From assembly GCF_040054535.1 (NCBI RefSeq), contig NC_090779.1, positions 20,301,001 through 20,365,000 on the forward strand: 64,000 bases of DNA, given 5' to 3'. A program made the position numbers and the translations under genes. Shown here one piece after another: positions 1 through 12,343 of this stretch; the first letter of the stretch is position 1, and every line of letters begins with the position of its first letter. Under the pieces are notes generated by a model. That model was not told the origin of the DNA and searched no databases. It saw only the letters and a list, made by a program, of their open reading frames with translations. This DNA comes from Antennarius striatus. Lineage: Eukaryota > Chordata > Actinopteri > Lophiiformes > Antennariidae.

Positions 1-628
1 CATTCCCAATCTTTATGAGTCTAAGATGTCAGCTCATTAGTTTCTCTTGTTATCCAATAAACTGTCAGCATATTTCCCTTAATTTGTTTCGTTTCTTGAC
101 CCACCGTGTTGGTTGTCCAGAAATATAACCAAGGTTTTGTACAGCGCTCTCAAACTTGCTGATACTTTTGGACGAACTTGCATGAAACAGAATTATCCCT
201 TCAAAGTTTTATCTGGACAAACCAGGCCCACCGGTGGATTTTTGTGGTTTCCATCAGCTCATCCTCTCACACATCTGTAAGGCATTGTGCAGCAGAATCA
301 GGAACAGCAGAGGGAGAATATACCCAATGAGGTTTCCACACCATCCCCGGTACATCCACACAATCCTACCGTGGATATATTCAGGATGGTTTCTTCATCT
401 TCCTCTTTCTCATCATGTTGTTTTCGCTGACAGCACTTCTACTGGATCATTCCTTATTCCTCAGTTTCTCAAATGTCTCTACACGCCAGGTCTATCGGGT
501 GTTCTTTATATCAGAACTATAAGGGATGTTTAAAGTTTTTTAAGCCATAGCGGTATTAGAATCTGAATGTCAATAACATTTTCCTTTGTGATGACGGATA
601 CCGTTTCTTTGTCTTTGTGATACCCCAG
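1..628. other. cald1: cald1 intron sequence (gene continues left of window)
   Basis: No exon is recognised here. The segment ends at a splice acceptor (pyrimidine-rich tract, then AG at 627-628) that opens the first visible caldesmon exon, so it is read as the tail of a cald1 intron. The open frame at 234-533 starts at GTG, shows no family resemblance and has no splice context. Confidence 0.6.
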
Positions 629-3098
629 TGTGGGTTACGCTAATGATGATGATGATGAGGAGGCCAAGGAGCGGAGAAGACAAGCAAGGGAGGAGAGGAA
701 GAAGATGAGGGAAGCAGAGGAGGCTGGGACTGCAGACGTGATTGACACTAACAGGTTGGATGAAAATAATAAATGAGTATCGGTGTTTTGGGAAAAACCA
801 GGAAACCAGGAAAAGACAAGATTCAGTAATTAGCTGGACAGTCCAGAGGTGTAGCTTGGCTAGTAATCTGGCTGGATTTACAGTATTCTATTCCCACTAC
901 ATGATAATCCTCAAGCCTCTAGGATTCCCTGGACTAGAAAAAGAATCAAACTACATCGTGGCTATGCAGCTTATGTCGGTGGTAGTGTTGCTGATTAGCC
1001 CGTCATACATGTAGGTACATTTGTATTTAAACTGCAAATATATCCCCCTGTCTCTGGAAAACTCCTGCATACAAACTGCTGCCTACTAATTCACCACAGC
1101 ATCCATCCGTAGGCCCAGTTTGAGGTTCAAGTTCAAGATTTCAAGTTCAAAATTTTTGCTCGTCACTGCCATTTCTGGGTAAAATAATTTCTAGTGAGTG
1201 ATGTGGTCAAAATCTGGACACAAACCTCTAACTATGTTCTGTTGTGTTAAATTTAAAAAAATTTGGACAGTGATTTCGAGATTCAACTTTGATCAGACTT
1301 GCATTTTGTGTGTATTTCATGTCCTTACAGCATGACGGAGTCCTCCACCACGATCAGCGCCGAAGATGATCAAGCTTTGCTCGACCGCCTCGCCAAAAGA
1401 GAAGAACGCAGGCAGAAGAGAATGAAGGAGGCTGTGGAGAGGCAGAAGGAATTAGATGCCATGAACGGCACCACCAATGGGACCGAGGAAGAACAGTCCT
1501 CCATCAGCACCAACAGACAGGAAGATAAAGAGGAAGAGGAGGAGAAACCAGCCAAAGAGGAGGTGGTAGACACAGATGCAGACCCCTTGAGGAAAGAAGA
1601 AGAGGAAGAGAAGGAAGATGAGAAGGTAAGGGGAATGTCTGATGCTGTGTAGAAGACTTGAGTGAGACTTTGCTCTATTGTTCATGTTTTCTTTTTTCTT
1701 GACAGGAATCTGCCGAGGAATCAAGAACAGTGAGCACAACAAAAGAGGTTTTCTGTTATTTTACTTGTTCTACTAACTTTACTTTAATGCATCACTGGTA
1801 CAAAACAAATGTCAATTATTTTGTAGGAGGAAACTAAGGAGAAGATTTCAGCAGCAGAAGATGTGGAGCAACCTGATTTAGGAATAAATGATGCCAAAGA
1901 GGAAACTGTTCCTGATGTTGACAAGGATGAAGAAGAAAAGAAGATGAATGAAGAGGAGGAAAGACAGCAAAAAGAAAGAGGAGAAAAGCTGAGGATGGAA
2001 GAGGAAGAAAAACAAAAACAAGAAATAGAGGAGAAGTTAAGGATGGAGGAAGAAGAAGAAAGGCAGAAAGAAATAGAAAAATTGAGGTTGGAAGAAGAAG
2101 AAAAGCAGAAAAAGGAAATGGAGGAGAAGCTCAAGAAGGAAGAAGAAGAAAGACAGCAAATGGAGGAAAAGGAAATGAAGAAACGAGAAGAAGAAGAAAA
2201 ACAACAAAAAGAAATGGAAGAGAGGATGAAAAAGGAAAAAGTAGAAAAAGAGAAAAATGAAATGGAGGAAAAAATGAAGAAAGAAGAAGAGGAGAAACAG
2301 AAACGGGAGATGGAAGAGAGACAGAAAAAAGAAGAAGAGGAAAAGCGCAAGAAGGAGCTTGAAAAGAAGAGGAAAGAAGAGGAGGAAAAACTCCGAAAGG
2401 AAATGGAAGAAAAGAAGAAAAAAGAGGAGGAACAAAAGCAAAAGAAGAAAGAGCTGGAGGAAAAGAAGAAGAAAGAAGAGGAAGAGAGACGAAAAAAGGA
2501 ACTAGAAGAAAAGAAAAAGGAGGAGGAGGAAAAGCGAAAAAAAGAGGCTGAGGAGAAGAAGAAACAAGAAGATGACAAGCGCAAAAAGAGAGAGATGGAA
2601 GAGAATAAGAAGAAAGAGGAGGTATCGTGATTTGGCATTTTGACCATAAGCTAAGGATGTTGCTGATCAGGGATTTTCTTTCAAATCATTCATTGATTCC
2701 ATAGTAATGCTCATGTATGATAAAGGTTTCTTTTGCATATATACATACAGCTGTCAATACTTTCCCTCCATTTCTGTCTTTTATTTAAAGGAAGAGAAGC
2801 CGAGGAGATTTGGTTTGAAAGAAAAGGTAAGCTGAAGCCTTTCAGAAATAAAGTAATGCATTTGTTTCTAATGTGGAAAATACAAGTGGAAATGGAGATG
2901 ATGTCTAACGCTGTTTCCTCTGTTCACAAGAATGAGCCAACCAAACAGGGCGGAGCATTCATCGAGAATAAACTTAAGAAAATAGAAAAGACATCAAGGT
3001 ACAGTTGGAAAATGTCATATAAAGTCTCAACAATACTCTGGTTGGAACTTGCTCATAATTGCTGTTATTTAAAGGCACTGAGTTATAGACAGTCTTGC

Positions 3099-3137
<39 letters not shown>

Positions 3138-4084
3138 TGCATGCTTGTGTGTGTTTAAAGCTATTGTAGCTACGTGGCTCTATGGAATGCAATCAGTTGA
3201 GATTAAATAAACTATCTCAAAAATTTTGTTGAGATTGCCATGAAATGTATTAAAAACATTCATGGTCCCCAGAGGACAATAATTGAAGAGGGGGAACTAA
3301 ACTAAAAGCAGGAACGTTCCCACAAGCCTTAGCTGTACTCTGTTGAGTTGTAATTACAGTGTTAATGCATAGATTTGCTAAAATATGAACATGTTAATAA
3401 ATACTTGTGTCCTGGTGAGCAGGGACAACGCTCCTTCCACCAAGGCAGAAGAAGCAGAGCGACGGGAGGCCGAGCGAAAGCTGCAAGAACTGAAGCGTCG
3501 ACGAAACGATGCCGAAAGCGAGGAGCTTGAGAAGATGAAGCTGAAGCAGCAGGACGCAGAGGCTGAGCTGGAAGAGCTGAAGAAGAAGAGAGAGGACAGG
3601 AAAAAAATCATGGAGGAGGAAGAAAGGCAGAGAAAACAGGAGCTGGAAGAGAAGAAGGCCAGGGAACAAGTGAGTTCTTGTAAGAAGAGGAAGTTATACA
3701 GCACAACAGGCCTGTGGCTGTGATTACAGCAACTAAATAATGGAGTTTGTTATAGGAGGAAAGGAAAAAGATGAGGGAGGAGATAGAGAAAAGGAGGGCA
3801 GAGGCTGCCGAGAGGAAGAAGCAGAAGGAGGAAGAGTCGTCAAAGCCAGCTTTTGCTATCAGTCCCAAAGGTTCATCAAAGGTGGGTTTTGACTCACTTG
3901 ATTTCCAGTCAAGTCGCTGCTGCCAGTTAAGTAAAAATGTTTAAAGTGATAAATAATTCACCATAAATAGTTCAGAACATAAATTCAGTAAAACCTCAAT
4001 TTGCTTTTGTAGGTTGTAGTTTGAACAGATAAAACATGTTTGTTACATCTGTTGAGGTGATTGACTTTAGCAATATGCTGTACT

Positions 4085-4173
<89 letters not shown>

Positions 4174-7100
4174 AGATGTTTGGTTCAGCAGCAACCCACA
4201 CATCATCCAAATACAAACATATCTCTGCAGGAACGGATTGGTCTGACTCTCGAGGAGGTCATAGTAGACACTAGGAAGAAGTTAGGACAGCTTGATCGTG
4301 TCTGAACTGATTTGTGTGTGTGAATGAGAAGCTGAGTTATAACTTCAAAATTCTGCTTCTACATTCAGATTGGGGAAAAGGCAGAATTCTTAAACAAATC
4401 AGCCCAGAAAAGGTGAGAAATTACAGATATTTTAAAGTAAAAAGATGAAAATGAATCAGTTAGTCTTATGTTAGGGACTCATGCTAATATCTGATGTGTT
4501 GTTCATCCACTCAGCACCGTGCCAAGAGTGTCTCACACCCCAATTGTCTCCAAGATAGGCAACAGAATGGACCAGTATGCCTCTGCCATCCAGGTGAGAT
4601 TCAGCAATATTATTCATCATCTTTACCTGAACATCTACTGAAACTGAAAATACTCATGTACAGTACATGTAGCAGTCCTAAAATTAAAAACATTAAAAAT
4701 TACTATTATTAAAATACTAGAATTTTTGTATGTTCAAGACTTTACTGTAAGAGGTTAGTGGAGTTAGTTTTAGCCACTAGTTTGAAGGTAAACGGACGAA
4801 CGGGGACACAAGTCAGTGTCAACTGTAGCCCTGTAGGGTGGTAAGGAGGTGAAGAAAAAGATCCAAGCAGTGTGGAATGGGTGGAGGAAAGTGTCGGGTG
4901 TCTGATGTGACAGAATGAAGGGGAAGGTTTATAATACAGTGGTATGGACAGACATGATGAATAGATTAGAGACAGTGGTGAGGACAATCATGATGGACGG
5001 ATTAGAGACAGTGGTGAGGACAATCATGATGGACGGATTAGAGACAGTGGTGAGGACAATCATGATGGACGGATTAGAGACAGTGCCACTGAAAAGAAAA
5101 CAAGAAGTCAAGCTGGAGGTTGAGGAAATGAAGGCGTTGACTTTCTCTCTAGGAGTGATCAGGTTGGATTGGATCAGAAATGAGTTCATCAGAGGAACAG
5201 CCAAGGTGAGATGTTTTGCAGACAAACGTAGAGAGAGCAAACTTCAGTGGTTTTGACATGTCCAGAGGGCAGATTTTCAGTATATTGATAAATGGGCTTT
5301 GAGGATGGAGCTGCCAGGCAAGATGGCAAAAGGAAGAGCAAAGAGAAGGTAGATGGATGTAGTGAGGGAAGACACGAGGGCAGTTGATGTTGGAGGATGA
5401 TGATGCGGAAAATAGGCTAACATGGAAAAGGATGACAATCTATGGTGACCCCTGATGGGTAAGCTGACAGTTAGTTATTCTGGTGTCCCATTTAAAACTT
5501 CATTCTTTGTTTCTACAGGGAAATAAAGAAGTAAAATCCCCCAAGTCTGCAGTGGCAGATATTCCTACAGGAGGCACACGCAGCATCAAGAACATGTGGG
5601 AGAAAGGCAACATTGGCAGCCCCTCTGAAAGTCCAGCCCCTGCCAACAAGGTGAGAGAAATAAAGAAATAAAGATTTTTTTTAATTTTTGCAAAAACACC
5701 TTAATCACATTCAAAACTTTTACAATTTTACATTAGATGAAAGCACTAAAGTGCTTCAAAAACACTAAAAACCAATAAATAAAAGGAAATACAATTTAAA
5801 AATTAGTGCATTATATCAGGAAGTTTGCAAAAGTGAGTTGATCATCAACTAAAGTGCACAGGACATTTTTGTGACACCAGATGTTCCTAAAGTTATTTAG
5901 GTCTTTTGTCATTTTATAAAAATGAAATTGTAGTTTTAAGTGACATCGGATGTTACAGCAAAGAAGGAAAGAAAGAATGAAATGTTTTTTTTCCCAGGAT
6001 TTGGCCAGCATCAAAGGAGGTGTGACTGGACGTGTCAACAAGTGGATGGCAAAGCCTGCAGAGGAGGAGAGGACAGCAGCACCAGCACCAGCACCAGCAC
6101 CAGCAGCACCAGCACCAGCACCAGCACCAGCAAAGCCAGCAGTAAGGCCTTGATAAGCACTCTACTGTAAATAACACACAACATCATATCAGTAATCCCT
6201 TGATATTCTGTACTTGCTAATTTTCTCATTTGCACGTCAGCATGCCGGTCTTTTATTTGGCCGAGCTCCCAAGACTCAAAAGGATTCTGTCTAGTCTGTA
6301 GTGACACCACATGGACAGTTTGCAAGCACAGCTCCAGAACCTTCTGTGTATTTTTCACTGCTGCTCAAAGTTTTTTTCGTCTCTAAAGGACTGAGTAGAA
6401 GAAGAAAATTATTCTCATTGTTATCTGTAACAGTCAAACCACAAATCAATGATTTGTCAAGTTTGATAATGATATGTTTCAGGAGTCTATGTAGGTATTT
6501 GAAGACTAACTGCAGTCCAGAAACATGCAGTATCAATTTTGATTGATGAGCTAAAACATATTTATACACTATTTCAATCTTCTTCCCTTTGGTCACTCAG
6601 ATAGGCATCATGATCACATTTTAATTTAGTTATCGTACGGTGCCAGTGGGGTGAGACAATTTTTTAATAGGTACCTTCAAGACACTTTGTCCTTTTCTTA
6701 AAGTAGATCACCTCCTGCTAATCCTACCAGGCCTTCTGGAGACATTACAGTATGTCCCCTTTCAATAGCATCGCTGGCCAACGTGTGACATTGTTCTGAA
6801 CGGAAATTTACGAGTGACAAGTTTTGCATGTCACATGTCTTGGCTGGAAGAGCAGTTATAGACCTTCGTTTTACTTATGCTGTGACACCATATGATGGGA
6901 TTAACATGTAGAGCAACTTCATGCATGATTATATCCCTCTGCTTCTTTGTTGTTCTGTGTGTTGACTGTACTTGATTTTATGCTGCTTTCTTTCTTCTTA
7001 CGCTCCTTTCATCAGCTGTCCTGACTCAAACTTTCCACTCGTCAAACTGGTAAAGGAATGAATTTGCTTATAATATTATATAATATTCTGAAGAAATAAA

Positions 7101-7702
7101 AAAGGATGCACCAGAAGAAAGTAATCAAGTACAAAAGCTCTAGCATTGTACTGAAGTACTTGAGCATTTTTTGTATCTGTATTAATTATTTTATTCCACG
7201 TTATTTTGGAGTTTGTTTGTTTTTTTAACTTTTTTTTTCTCCACTACACTATTCTAATGTACTCTAATGATTTTTTTGACAAAAATCAGAGGTAAAGATA
7301 AATATTTGAATAAATATTTGAAATTAAGTTGTTTTACTCTGAACTTTTTTCTCTCTCGTCTTCTCTCTATACTTCTCCCATTTTATTATTTATTGTTAAT
7401 CCAAAAAAAAAGAAGAAGATTTTTTCCTGCTTGGAGAGCAAATTCTATACTTTTAATGGTATTCATATTATAATGTATTAATAAAGATTAAAGCTATCTA
7501 GTAACAAGGATAAAAAAAAGTTAAAAGTAGCTCAGAATTCTCAACATGAGACTGTGGCTGAGTATTTTAATGCTGCTATGCAGTTTCTGTCACGGCTGTG
7601 TTGTCATGGTTGATTTTATTTGTCGCAGGATGTGAAGCCGAGTGAAATTGGTAGCAAACGCGGAATGTGGGAAGCCAAGAAAGGGTCTGCACCTGTCAAG
7701 GT

Positions 7703-7795
<93 letters not shown>

Positions 7796-10380
7796 CTACG
7801 GTGATGTAAATGTTATAATGCACTGAAATTGACTCGTTTCTGTTTGTTTGTTTCATTCAGTAATAAACAGGTGAAAGAGGTAATTTGTGGATCTGTGTGC
7901 AGCAACACTCAAAGCACATTGCATTAGCAGAACGATTGATCTTTGTGGTGTTCACGCTGTTTTCATCGTTTCAGCACATCTATGATTCGGATCAGTGTTG
8001 CCAGAGTGACCTTTTTCAAAAAGTTTTATTTAAATTGGACATTTTAAAATTGTTTTTGGTACGTTTTATGAGATTAAGATGCTTCTACTACATCTGCCCA
8101 TCCTCTCTCAGGCTGTATGAGATTTACAGTGTGTTTAGCTCAGTTGTTTCAGTACACCTTGACAGATAAAATAGTTTGATTTCACTCTGGAAACACTGTC
8201 AATGTTGTTTGCTTCAGTTCAGTCTTTGCAGAGCTAAAAACAGGAATTCATCTGAAGTCTATGCACTGGGGTTACCAGGAACTATAAAAGGCTGGAGGTG
8301 AGGGTGAAGGTGGGAAAAGTCTCTTTTGACAGTTGGTATAACAGAAGAAAACCACCATTAATGAAACATTTATCAAAAATAACTATGAAATAAAAATCAA
8401 ACTAATAAAGATTCAGATGGGATTCATAGGTGACCAGGAATAGGTTTCATGGTCTCGTTGTATGGTGGTGAAACTACTGAGGGACTTTTCTTTTGATGCG
8501 ATAACTAAAAAAGAGCAGATGATTTGCATTGGCAGTCAGTTTATGATCTATGTTGGTCTTTCAGTTGTTGGAGGGGGGAGTCAAGGGGGGGGGGGCAAGT
8601 CAGCCCCTTCACCACAGAAATAATTTCCACACAGTTCCTAACATCTCATTAGTCTGAAGCCATTAATTTCTTTTAAATCAAAATCTTTGAGTTGCCTGAA
8701 CTGAAATTAAATAACTTTTATGTGCTGAAGACGTTGGCTGCCTTTGGTTGGATTTTTTTTATCACTTATTGCCCCTGTACTATAATATAGAGTAAAAATT
8801 ATTCTACATGCCGCCATTAGTTTTCACTGGTTTTGATGACAAACATAAAACTTTGGTTCAAATTATTCTTCTATCAATGACGGTGATCTATATAGCATTG
8901 AATCTTTTGGCTGCACAGTGCACAGCTGCTTCATGCTAAGACATTGGCATTGCAGAGAGGATATAACACATTATTGTCTTTAATAAGATTTAAAAAAGAA
9001 ATTCTATGTGTATGAGAGAGACGGTAGCCCATTTTTAAGGCTATGAGCACATTTTCCCAGCATGTTTGCTAAAATAAATATTTCATCACTCCAACCTCTC
9101 TTGGTCCAAGATCCACAGATGAGGTTAATAATGATTTAAAATACAATATTACAATCTATGTTAGCTTCATTCATCCTTATTTATTCTTCTCACCTTCCTT
9201 TATTTCATCTTTTCCTCCTTATCTTTTTTGCAGGTGGCAGTAGGAGGCAAGAGCAAGTTTGCTACGAATGGTAAGTTTGGACATAACCAAATACATTTTA
9301 TCATTTATTTAAAAGTTACTCTGAAACGATATACATATAGATCTTGTAGTCAGTTTGCTTAGCTTTGAATAAAACTTGAAACTACGGAATATAGTTTCAC
9401 ATACATAGAAGCTTCTTCTTTGTAGGTGTTCATACTTCATGAAAAAACAAAGTTTATCGAAGCAAAGTTTAAATGTAGTGTGTCTGTCCTTCAAAACATT
9501 TCCTAGGGGGGGTAGACCTTCACTGATTTATTGCTCCCTGTGTTCTCATAACCGCTGGAACTTGCCAAACGTTCTTTGCGCCAGACAAGCTGTTCACTGT
9601 AAATCAAATCTGCTGTTGAAAATCTTGGGCACAGTCTCAGCTCTTTAGCACTATGGTCTATATTTAAAAAAAACCCTCACCCTGACCTTTTTTCCTGGTA
9701 TAAAGATCCTTACTGACTCCTGTCGTCTCTTTGCAGTCCACCGCTCACGCTGTGGCATCTGGGTTGTCCAATGCCACGCAGCGTGCCAGCGAGATGTTAA
9801 GCATTCCAGAGTGCAGCTGCTTGATTGTCACATTACAATTGGCTGCTAGGCAGGATTACTAACTGTTTAAGCAGCAGATCAGACCTGATCACCGGGCTTA
9901 TTCACTCAGTGGCAAAGATAAAGAGCTAACGTGTCCCTGCAGTCCAGAGGGACGGCTCAAATTTGCACTAATCCTGAACAAAAAACATTAAACATTTGCT
10001 GATGATAGCTGAGTAAAGCTGTCTTTCACCTCCTGAAGCTTGAGCCAAAGCATAAACAATAGGAACAGAACAGGACTTGAGTTCCACCTTCGATCCTAAA
10101 TAGCAGGCTTCGTTTGTGACCTCACTGCTACCTCATCAGAAATAGACCACTGTGGTATGAAACAAAGGGCAAATGACACTGACTTTGACTGCAGGGTTCT
10201 TATTCTGGTCTCCATACAAACATGCACACACAGCGGTATAGATGTAAAGCTTTGACTAGCAGGGACTTGTCTTATTTAGCACATAATAAAATTTTTATGT
10301 ACATTTAATTGATGGATGCATCGACTCATAAATCTTTTATGTCTCTCTCTTTCTCTCCATTAGCAGGTGTGCGACCCTAA
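629..10380 (+). CDS. cald1: Caldesmon (5' end outside window)
   Basis: Actin-, tropomyosin-, myosin- and calmodulin-binding regulator of smooth-muscle and non-muscle thin filaments. Coding exons joined by phase: 629-754, 1331-1625, 1706-1747, 1827-2621, 2791-2826, 2931-2998, 3423-3669, 3756-3881, 4369-4412, 4515-4593, 5519-5650, 5998-6141, 7629-7700, 9234-9270 and probably 10367-10380 (ending GVRP, stop TAA). This gives about 751 residues without the missing N terminus. Landmarks in order: YANDDDDEEAKERRR, like the mammalian N-terminal AYQRNDDDEEE; DRLAKREERRQKR; a very charged E/K-rich helix; a conserved tropomyosin/actin-binding block (SEELEKMKLKQQ, RRAEAAERKKQ, KAEFLNKSAQK); and the calmodulin-site-like motifs IKNMWEKGN and SKRGMWEAKK. 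The first visible exon begins just where mammalian alternative first exons join, so the start must lie to the left. The last coding exon is the least certain. A poly(A) signal sits at 11868-11873. Confidence 0.9.
1827..2621 (+). other. cald1: cald1 exon encoding the charged single-helix segment
   Basis: A single 795-bp exon, open in phase 0 for 265 codons, flanked by TTTTGTAG and GAG|GTATCG. From about codon 38 onward the product is almost only Glu, Lys, Arg, Gln and Met, in a quasi-repeat of four acidic then three or four basic residues. That is typical of the single alpha-helix spacer of smooth-muscle (heavy) caldesmon, which in mammals is an alternatively spliced exon. The purine-strand bias also creates a long antisense Ser/Phe/Leu open frame (1784-2647, minus), which is a shadow. 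Confidence 0.85.
3101..3139. repeat. TG microsatellite in cald1 intron
   Basis: Near-pure (GT)n with one interruption near the right end, inside the intron between 2998 and 3423. Confidence 0.95.
3211..3300 (-). mobile_element. LINE 3'-tail fragment (L2/Maui-like)
   Basis: The run GAGATTGCCATGAAAT, an ACATTCATGG block and GTCCCCAGAGGA follow each other in the order seen, in reverse complement, in the 3' tail of a very common teleost L2-type (Maui-like) non-LTR element. Assignment is from remembered consensus. A forward-oriented relative is at about 14700-14860 and another reverse one at about 62255-62320. Confidence 0.5.
4087..4172. repeat. TG microsatellite in cald1 intron
   Basis: Pure (GT)n of about 86 bp between the exons ending at 3881 and starting at 4369. 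It generates spurious Val-Cys repeat open frames. Confidence 0.97.
4760..5460 (+). mobile_element. Decayed LINE reverse-transcriptase C-terminal fragment
   Basis: Translation of the plus strand gives a degenerate stretch with LKRKQEVKLEVEEMK, FSLGVIRLDWIRNEFIRGTA, then after an in-frame stop HVQRADFQY and ELPGKMAKGRAKRR. This series matches my recollection of the C-terminal end of RTE/L2-like LINE ORF2 proteins abundant in fish. At least two stops break it (TGA at 5254-5256 and a TAG inside the KGRAKRR stretch at about 5350), and no 5' reverse-transcriptase core is present. It lies in the cald1 intron between exons ending at 4593 and starting at 5519 and carries an internal 36-bp tandem array. 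Confidence 0.6.
4984..5089 (+). repeat. 36-bp tandem array inside the LINE fossil
   Basis: Unit ACAATCATGATGGACGGATT plus 16 further bases, with copies starting at 4984, 5020 and 5056 (the last about 30 bp long). The copies are identical over their shared length; a more diverged copy precedes them at about 4948. In the LINE frame each unit adds the 12 residues TIMMDGLETVVR. Confidence 0.92.
6074..6135 (+). repeat. cald1: Coding CAGCAC hexanucleotide repeat (Ala-Pro) in cald1
   Basis: Inside exon 5998-6141, a run of (GCACCA)n-like units encodes an Ala-Pro tract of about 18 residues directly before KPA and the splice donor. It keeps the frame. Mammalian caldesmon has a short proline-containing spacer at about this place, so the repeat probably lengthens a flexible linker. 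Confidence 0.9.
7705..7793. repeat. CA microsatellite at a cald1 splice donor
   Basis: Pure (CA)n of about 88 bp, starting only about 5 bp after the donor of the exon ending at 7700 (AAG|GTAAAACACA). Confidence 0.97.
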
Positions 10381-11890
10381 ACATATTTAAATGAAGGCTT
10401 AAAGTGACCAATCACAAGGCTCTGCTACTGTATCCGCATCCATCTCCTTTCAACATATTTGTATTTCCCACATCATGATGCCCGGGGTCGTGAAATGAAA
10501 GGATTCTAGCATCAAAGTCTTGCCGGCGATATTTTTCATGTGTAACTTTTTCATCATCCCCACCTGCATGAGAGTGACATCCTTAGGCTTTAAGGGCTAA
10601 GCACCACATGTTAAGGCTTCATAGATAATGGATTAAGTCAAGTATGTCTGTCTAATCAAGGTCAGCTCCTACAATTTTACATGGCTGTCAAGATCCTTAC
10701 AGTTGCATTGCTTTCCAGCTACTCTCACATGTCTGTTCTTGAGATGTCACAAAGCTTATACACAATAATAAGCATTTGTGGGTTTTTTATGCCATATACA
10801 TTCACTGCTTTTTGGTATACAATTCATTATTTTGACTCAATATCTGAGCAATGTCATTAGTTGCTGCCACTTTGTCTTTTAGAAAGGGTTAGTAATGGCC
10901 TCATTAACGCTAAATAAATTTATTTTGGGATATTAGTGTTGTGGCTTAAGAACTGCAATGTTATGTCTGTTGGCACACATTTCTGGACCAGACTAAAATT
11001 TATAAAGGATAAGATAAGATAAGATGCTGTTTTTTCTAATCCTGACTTTTTATAAAGCATCAACTTGGTTTGAGTAAAAAGTCTTAGTATAGTAGAATAG
11101 ATTGCTGTGTGAATGTAATACACCTGTAAAATGAGCAGAAGGTCTCTGGAAATCCCCTGACTTGACTTTTAGCATCATCACCTACAAATTTATTATTTCT
11201 CAAATACTTTATGACTAAATATAGCTGCTGCAAAAAATACATTCTATTAATATCAGCTGTCAGTATCATTTATTAGCTTAATAACATACCTATTTAAATG
11301 GCATCAAAATTAACTAAAATATAATTGTAGAAATTTATGAATTAAAATAAGTCATTATTGAATCATTATTGACTTATTAGGACTGAAGACTTGAAATTGA
11401 AACCCTATATGAACTCTTTATAAAGGGTGCTATTATAAAGCAGCTTGTATAAATTAATCAACTGAGACCAGAAGATAATATCAGTGGAATATAGTGCAGC
11501 CAGAGTACAAGAAGTCTAAACCACACATGGACCTGAAACCACGTGGATCTGTTCTTATGTAATATAAGCAGCAATTACGTCTATGAGGAGGTGTGTGAGT
11601 GACGACGCACTGCAATTCCAAATGACCAAATGCAATTCCATTTCACTAGCAGTCTAAGTCTTACTTGTGAATGATGAGTTTACATGTTACTAACATGCAT
11701 TGCAAGAGCAATTATGATTTATGTGCACTCTGTTTTAACAATGCCTGTAATTACCTTTAAATTATATCCTGGTCCACATTGGTTTATTTCTGCCAAAATA
11801 TGTTGTGAGTCTATCGTTGCTTTGTTTGAATGTTTGGGATTATAATTTGTTATTTTGCTCCAGCAATAATAAAAAAGAAAAATTGAAAAA
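10381..11890 (+). other. cald1: Putative cald1 3' untranslated region
   Basis: An AT-rich stretch without exons follows the presumed stop at 10378-10380. AATAAA at 11868-11873 is followed by a T/G-rich segment (TTGTGCTGTGGTTTTG and TGTTGTGTGGTTTTG), a good cleavage and downstream-element layout. If the last coding exon is a different one, part of this would be intron. Confidence 0.55.
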
Positions 11891-12044
11891 ACCTTGTGCT
11901 GTGGTTTTGATTATAGCTGTTGTGTGGTTTTGCTGCTTCCTCCTAACACATGAAATTATGATGTGCTGACACATGAGTGGCTGACGAAAGCTTGAATGGA
12001 TGTGATGTATGACATTTTACCAGGGCAGGCACATACCTGCAAAA

Positions 12045-12198
<154 letters not shown>

Positions 12199-12289
12199 CT
12201 CCAGCTGTCGGAGCAGCCATAGGGCCCTGCAGTCACATGAGTGAGAAGGCTGGACTATGTATCCTTGATACCCAACATGTTTGTGAAGA

Positions 12290-12343
12290 TCAAGGAGCTG
12301 AAGTTTGCTGCTCATTTCTGAGCTCCTTCTGTCTGGGTCACAG
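12290..12343 (+). other. Presumed untranslated first exon of troponin T
   Basis: A strong donor, GGTCACAG|GTAAGG, lies 492 bp before the acceptor (AG at 12834-12835) that opens the exon carrying the start codon. Short untranslated first exons are usual for troponin T genes. The transcription start is not determined: no clear TATA box was seen, and the left boundary given is a guess. Confidence 0.45.

Noticed and set aside
1784-2647. Long minus-strand open frame rich in Ser and Phe (287 codons)
   Set aside because: It is the antisense of the purine-rich caldesmon exon; such composition removes stop codons on the other strand. The sense frame has family motifs and splice sites.
4984-5089. Regular repeats that could be mistaken for a CRISPR array
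   Set aside because: The units abut without unique spacers, there are only three, and they lie in a LINE fossil within a vertebrate intron.
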